From Phoronis pallida (taxonomy: Eukaryota; Phoronida; Phoronidae), in NCBI GenBank assembly GCA_028565715.1, contig JAOXYC010205239.1, positions 1 through 11,546 of the forward strand: a stretch of 11,546 nt of DNA, given 5' to 3'. This document shows, piece by piece, positions 1 to 6,600 of the stretch (positions within the stretch are counted from its first letter, which is position 1; the number at the start of each line of letters is the position of its first letter). Under the pieces are notes generated by a model. The model saw nothing but the letters and a program-made list of their open reading frames with translations, was not told the origin of the DNA and ran no database searches. The translations under genes and the position numbers were made by a program.

Positions 1-200
1 ACGTTCGAGAATGTGACTTGGAGAGTCATGAAACATGTCACGTCTAAAGAACATTGTGTTCGTTTTTATATTTACACATCAGCTATTTATATTATACATT
101 AAAGAGTTAATTGCACTTCACATGAATTGCGCGTTCATGTACAAGAAGTCCGCGGTTCTTGCTTAGGACAAAACACACTTGTATCTGGTTTCTATGGGAC

Positions 201-341
201 CATGCAACGACGGCAGACATTGCAACACTCTCATTGTCGGCCCGGAGACGTCTTGCCTAGTCTTGTTGGACATTGCAACGACGGCAGACATTGCAACGCT
301 CTCATTGTCGGCCCGGGGACGTCTTGCCTAGTCCTGTTGGA
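201..341. repeat. Tandem duplication, two copies of a ~71-bp GC-richer unit
   Basis: Copy 1 is 201-270 and copy 2 is 271-341. They differ by one indel (CATGCAACG against CATTGCAACG) and three substitutions. Each unit contains CATTGCAAC or a near copy twice, so it may itself have arisen from a smaller duplication. The unit is clearly richer in GC than its surroundings. It lies just downstream of the gene, in the 3' UTR if the transcript runs past the ATTAAA. Frames are open across it on both strands, but nothing suggests coding. Confidence 0.9.
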
Positions 342-423
342 CATGGTTAGCGAGGATTCGAGTAGCAGATCTTTGTGTTGACTACCTAAGCTGTGACCAC
401 TGGTCCATCGGCACTTTCGAGTG

Positions 424-429
424 TTTAAT
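424..429 (-). terminator. Possible poly(A) signal ATTAAA
   Basis: ATTAAA on the minus strand about 50 nt after the stop codon is the only canonical or near-canonical signal I see before the window edge. It would give a very short 3' UTR. No AATAAA is present on the minus strand in 1-477, but the true site could lie outside the window. Confidence 0.3.
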
Positions 430-477
430 TGCGAGAATTGGTTGTTAGTTGGTTTTAACATCCAAGGTATGTCGTCC

Positions 478-651
478 TCAAACAATGGCCGGTGTTTCTG
501 TTAGTACAGGCAACGTCTCCGTGTATGGTGGCGGTGGATCGGTGTACGGCGGGGGACTGTGAGGCCAACCTGAATCTACCGAGGCACTAACTGTAGTCAA
601 TACTGGGCCTGACTGTCTCATAGGAATAACTGTCAATGGATTGTGCAGTCT
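478..651 (-). CDS. LAPTM-like gene, terminal coding exon 7 (residues 180-236 and stop)
   Basis: The acceptor is a TTTTTTCAG tract. The exon encodes a proline- and threonine-rich tail and ends TETPAIV then TGA at 480-478. Two PPxY motifs (PPPYTDPPPPY, residues 212-222) sit 7 residues apart. In LAPTM proteins PPxY binds WW domains of Nedd4/Itch ligases. The tail after TM4 is long enough to be freely accessible in the cytosol. Confidence 0.9.
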   Translation of the reverse strand, partial: RLHNPLTVIPMRQSGPVLTTVSASVDSGWPHSPPPYTDPPPPYTETLPVLTETPAIV

Positions 652-3600
652 CTGAAAAAATGGTTTCCATATTTTTCAGGTTCAGATTACTTAAAAGACG
701 CAGCACTACTCATAAAGATTGGAACACCGGTTAGTGTTGATACGGGATGGAACTCGTGATCAGATCGAATAGAGTGGGGAATGATAAACAGTACATCATC
801 GCGGGGTTGCATTTCGAACGTCATTTGGTTACGGTCAACGACTACTCACTTTTCAACATAGGCCTACATGAAAACCCATGCCTTTCTCCTCATTGAGGTT
901 TCTGTCATGAATTCAATGTGAAGTAATAGTTGATGGGAGAAATATGTCGACTTAATTTTTAGAAGCATGCACTTTTGCAAAATATCATAAACAAGCCAAT
1001 CGGGGTCTTCTAACGATCAATCCGTGACTTGAGTTGTAAGTAATTGCTCGGGCAACAGTATCATGAATCGATTGGAACCTAGTTTTGCGAAAAGACGCGT
1101 TTTGTAAAGAAACGTGGATGCTGAGTCGCTGCCTTGTTCTCAACAGCGGGTTCATGATTAAACAAAAGTTTTTTTTATGACGCGTTTACTTACATGAGCG
1201 TTGGCAAGATAAGCCCGTTTCTTAAGTCTATCGTCTTTGAACATTGCTCTTCCGTGTATAATCACAAGACCAAAACAAATTACCTAAAAACAAGAATGAA
1301 AATGAATATTGAATACCAAACACGAAATAACATGTAGCTTTCAATATCAATCAATTTGTAATTGTTTTGTCGAAGTCACCTTTGAGGTTAGTTTTCAGCG
1401 TTTCGGTTGTTTAGGGGATATTTGAAAGAACGTGTTTGGCGCGTAACTACAATGATAGGCCTACACCGATGCACGTCGCATCCTTCGAAAATTGATATTG
1501 AGGTTGGCAATAGCATCTTAGGAATTACCTCCCGTGTTTGCAACATTCTTTTTTAATTGCCACTAGATGGCAACCCAGTAACACTACTGAGAGCATTCCA
1601 AAATAACCATGGCAGGTAAATCGTGCTCAAACTCAAAGGTGCTACAACATGGATGGTAAACATGATTGTAGTGATTGGAATGCGGTCTCAGTTTAATTAA
1701 ACATCGCCTATGACGCTACTTAGTGTCAATTAAAGAGAATGTTAAATACACGGGAGGTAATTCCTAGTAAAAATATGTTGGGTGTTTCAACATTCAGTCA
1801 TTAGTGCAGTGTATGATTTCTGTTATTTTTCTTATAAAAATCGTTTTGAAGAACATGTCAAAAAGACGTTAAATATTACGCCACCAAAATAAATTGTATT
1901 TGTTTTATTAAAGATACTGTCTCCTCGTTGGTGAGGATTTCGGATCAAAATTCAAATCAACCAGAAATAAAAGGGGTTAATTTGAGCTTTTTATCCTAAA
2001 AAAGTGTAAATTTCGAAAACCGTGTCGTACGAAGATCTCAAATTTACCCCTTTACTGATTTTTTTTTACTTAATGATGTAGGTTAATTATATTCACAATG
2101 TTAGTTTTTGGCCATATGGTGAGTATAAAATTGAAGACGATTAACAAAACAATATTCATAGTGGAAGAACGACGTTTCGATATATTCTCATATCATCATC
2201 AGGTAAATATACAATGATCAGCAAAATATAAACATACAGCTACATCAAAATGCATGTCTGTTCACAGTGAGTGTAAGAGTGAGAGTGGTCACCACAACTG
2301 GAGATTGAAAGAACCCACATTTCCATTGTGGCTTAACACAGCATGAGTCTTCTTTATACGAGTCAATACATATAAAGGAGACTCATGCCGAGTTAAGCCT
2401 TAATAGGAATGTGGGTTCTTTCAATCTCCAGTTGAGGTAATCACTTTCACTCTTACACTTACTGTGAACAGACATGCATTTTGATGTAGCTGTATGTTTA
2501 TATTTTGCTGATCATTGTATATTTACCTGATGATGATATGAGAATATATCGAAACATCGTTCTTCCACTATGAATATTGTTTTGTTAATCGTCTTCAACT
2601 TTATACTTAATTATATTCATCAAAGGACTCATACATAAAATTTCTAGTTGATTTGAATTTTGACCCACTGACGAGGAGACAGTATCTTTAAGAAAGACAA
2701 TTTGACCGACATTTAAATTGAGTCTCCAGAAATCGGGTCACTTTTTGGTAGTTTTTCCTTACACGATCTCTCGCCGGTAAAATTGGTAAAATCATATGAA
2801 GTCGGTCAAAACATTTATGGTTCTAGAGTAGGCTGACCTGGTCTGAGTTCGAATTTTTCTTTATTTCCAATATTCAGCATGATTCTAAATATCAACATTA
2901 CGTACTACTAGTCATACTACTTACATGTATGAAGAATCGAACAGCAAAAATAACGTAAAAGGAAATCTCCCAAGCACCAAGTAACTGAAAGAAAATAAAG
3001 ACTAAAATATGTATACACTATTTTGAAAAGCAAGTTCATTGGACATCCCTCGTTTATGTTATTTTTGTTTAATAAAAAAATCACATTACTCTGCAAAAAC
3101 CAATCGTATTCAACAAAAAAACTTACAACTTAATTTTTTGAAGTAATAAAAATTCATTTTTACAGATATTCTCTAAATACAATGTAGACAGACTTCATGA
3201 TGTAATAAAAATAGGTTGTCGAGGACCGGTAAATAAAATGATAAAATTATCAAAAGTTCCGAAAGCTAGTGTAGTGACATTTTAATATATTTTTAACTGG
3301 TACAAGGTGTTTTGATAATTTTATCATTTTAGACAGACTTCAGTACAGTGGTACTGTTATTGACAAGGAAATAATTTCGAAAGCTCAGGATTTTACATCA
3401 CTATTTTACAGCATCCGATTGACCTTTTTAACGGAATTTAGTGTTCTATCGCAGGCGATCAGGCTTTTTTATCGATAAAGAACAGTACCTTACCATATCT
3501 AAAGAGGCATGCGTTTCAGCCAGAGTAATCAAACCCCAGAATTCAATAACAGCTGACACCACACTAAACAGTAACCATGGTAATAAACAGAATCTGTTGT

Positions 3601-6600
3601 TCTGAAAATAGAAATAAAGCAAAATAAATTTGAATAAGAACACAAACAAGTTTAGGTTATGCGGACGTCTTGGTTTTTCAGTTCTTTTTCAAATTAGTAT
3701 TGATGTTATTGCCAAAGCTAAAGAGAAATAAAGCAAAATAACCAAAAGCAATCCGTCTTATTTCATTAAGAGCCATGTGTCGATATGACATTGTAAAAAA
3801 TAATCCAGATTCCATCGGTATAAAGTCAATGCAATAGGCTAAATTATAGGTTTTGTTTATAAAGTTCTGTGACAATTTATAATCGGCCGCGATAATGAAT
3901 TTGAAAGTACACATGTACCGTGTTTGCGCAGATTTATTCGGCGGTAATGGGTGGTCACTTTTTGTGCCAATACGTAATAGCTAAGGCGGTGGATAAATGT
4001 TTACAATAACCTAACAAATGGTCATTTTTGATTTTCGTATTTTTTCGAATTACCTTTATTCCTCCACATATGAGCAAAACTGCACACAATGACAACACAC
4101 CGTAGCTTGACATCCACACGTACGTTATATTCACTTGTGAGATTCCATGCGTATCTGGAAGAAAATGTAAAAGTAAAATTTACGTATTTATATCCCATTA
4201 GAGGGGAACCTATACATCACACACGTCCTATATGTTTGCGACTAATTCGCTAAACATTGCCTTTTTGTTTTAGATACAATAATTTTTTTTTAATTAAAGG
4301 TGTACATCGCTACTTACGAATGTGAAATTATCAACTATTGAATGAGGTCAATTACGTTAGAATTGTTGTGACACATTGCATCCTAACATTCACCTGAACG
4401 AATAACTAGCTTCGCCTCTTCCGGAAATCTCTATATTATGCGGCCAATGCGACTTGATGAAATATCTTGAGGGAGACTAGATAACTGAGATCAACTGTAA
4501 CGTATGAGCTTTGTGCTATCGAAAAAGAATGAAGGTAGTAACACATATTGGCAACGAAACATGATCAAACAACCGGTTTCAGACTGTTCCAAGGTTTAGA
4601 CATACAAATTGGGAGTTCTGTTGGGTCAGAAACCCGGGGTCAGAAATGGCTTCGCGAAGTTATGAACTGTGAGTTGAGACAAACATCTCGAAAATCACTC
4701 GTATATTTGTAATTTAATGCCAGCCACTGCAGATTGTTATTCGTGCTGCCGCGCGAATAACACTGAATCGAGCCACCTGAATCCGAATGACAGGGCGAAC
4801 TAGGAATCGGCAGTTTGGCATTAAATAACTAAAACACGACGGTTTCTTTATTAGTTTGGCTCTACTCAAAGGTCATAACATTAAGAATGCAATCCTGACC
4901 CACAGAAAAACCCAAAATGTGTTTTTAGACCTTAGAAAGCGAAAATGGGACTTTAAAGAAACGGATGAAAACACCGTATTTCAATAATTCATAATTCGAC
5001 ATTCGTAAGTAACGATGTACGCGTTTAAATTCTGTAAAAAAAATTTTTGCATGAAATTGTATCACAAACTCCGTTTTTGAAAATCTTTCAACATTTATGT
5101 TTTATTTTGCTGGACAAAAAACGATTCTACAGAAAACAAGTGACACAAGTTTAACGTATCATTTAGTCAGCAGGGTCAGCAGACAGGACGAAGAAAGGGC
5201 ACACATCATTTTTGTAATACCAGGAATTACGTCCCATGTCACCAACATTCTCTTTTAATTGACAAAAGATGGCACTGCGGTTTGATTGATTAACATTAGA
5301 GAACATTCCAACTATTGACTTTTTGTCATGAACGTGTTTAGAGTAACGGTCCGCAGGATTTCGTTTATAACGATTCATTTTTACAAGTTATTTTTTGGAG
5401 TTTTTGAATCTAAATGACGTTGAGTTTCAGTTGTTTTGAAAAGAATGGATAAACTAAAACATTTTTCAACAATCCTGGACGACATTTTAATCACATTCTC
5501 TCGTCTCTTTTCTCTAATAAACCGATAATTTCAAGAATTGTGTGTTAGGAATTCCTTGTAGTTTACCTGCATACTGGTAGACTCTCGGTAGCGTTTCGCT
5601 TCGGAAGGTGAGGAATATTATACAGACCAGTGACACAACCTGAAAAGAGAATTTGGCGGATGATTTATAGCCATGATGTTTTATACTGGAGTGCCTTGAA
5701 GATGGAAGATGATTCTTCCGAATATATGCAATACAGATATTTAAAGGATGTTTTTACTTCATATTTTAACAATGACAACGATCGGACAGTTACTCGGTGA
5801 GTAAGAAGTGGTCGAAAGAGATTTATTTCGCCAATATGAACGAACATTACAACGGATAAGTCATGCAGAAACCAGCTGCATTTTCAATCAAACTTGTAAA
5901 AGAGAACGAATAGAAAAAAATATTACACCAAATAGTAGAATTTCGAATTAGCTCATCTATATCGATCAATGAAAAAAAATAAAAATACGGAAAAACCGCA
6001 GACGGAAAAAAACGGAAACGAAGATCAAACTTTTGTTTCAAATCATTCTTTTACTCGATTCCAATTAAATGGTAAAATTAGATATGGTTCTCCGAAGTTT
6101 GGTTACACCTATTTCTGTCCTTTGTATACAGGAGAACAAAAAATAAATGGACTAGTATGTTATATAACATCGGATGGTAGTGTATCTGTAATACGGCCAA
6201 CGGAAATATTGAGCTCGCATTGATAGTAATTATCATATATTTTTCTCAAAGTGAACAATTATATTCATTACGTGTAATATGGGGACTATTTAATATATCA
6301 GGTTATCGATTTTGGTCTATAAATCTCACATCTACCAAACACATGTTGAAGTTACTAAAACAAGTATATACACATTCTAATTCTTTAGCTCACCTCTCAT
6401 GTGAACTTTTAAGCTGAGTTGGCAATAGTAGCCTGGGGGCGTCAAACTCTTTTCTTTACTATATTTTTTGTTGCTCAAGATTCAGTTACACCAAAACAAC
6501 GCCAATTTATGAGAAATACAAAAATGAATAGATATAGCAGACAGAGGGGCAATGAGACTTGACACAGCGAAGAGAGGTTCTTATTGAGTCAATAATGTCA

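Larger units (their letters stand above)
1284..2924 (-). other. Intron 5 (1641 bp), filled largely with mobile elements
   Basis: GTAAGT...TTTTTAG between exons 5 and 6. About 1 kb is accounted for by the TA-flanked MITE at 1521-1764 and the TTAA-flanked element with its internal foldback at 1908-2691. TAGGCCTA occurs at 1456-1463. I see no structure in 1284-1518 or 2692-2924. Confidence 0.8.
4155..5566 (-). other. Intron 2 (1412 bp), half of it a TTAA-flanked element
   Basis: GTAAAC...TTCTTCCAG between exons 2 and 3. It contains the 727-bp element at 4298-5024, a smaller element nested inside that, and a decayed MITE at 5223-5310. I see nothing further in 5311-5566. Confidence 0.8.

Noticed and set aside
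127-485. Overlapping 84-codon open frames on both strands across the tandem duplication
   Set aside because: They arise from the duplicated 71-bp unit, which is stop-free in these frames. The minus-strand one runs through the gene's stop region in another frame. No splice or family support.
3678-3914. 78-codon minus-strand open frame as an extra exon of the LAPTM-like gene
   Set aside because: Exons 3 and 4 already join in phase 0 across this interval with good splice sites, and the frame has no paired acceptor and donor.
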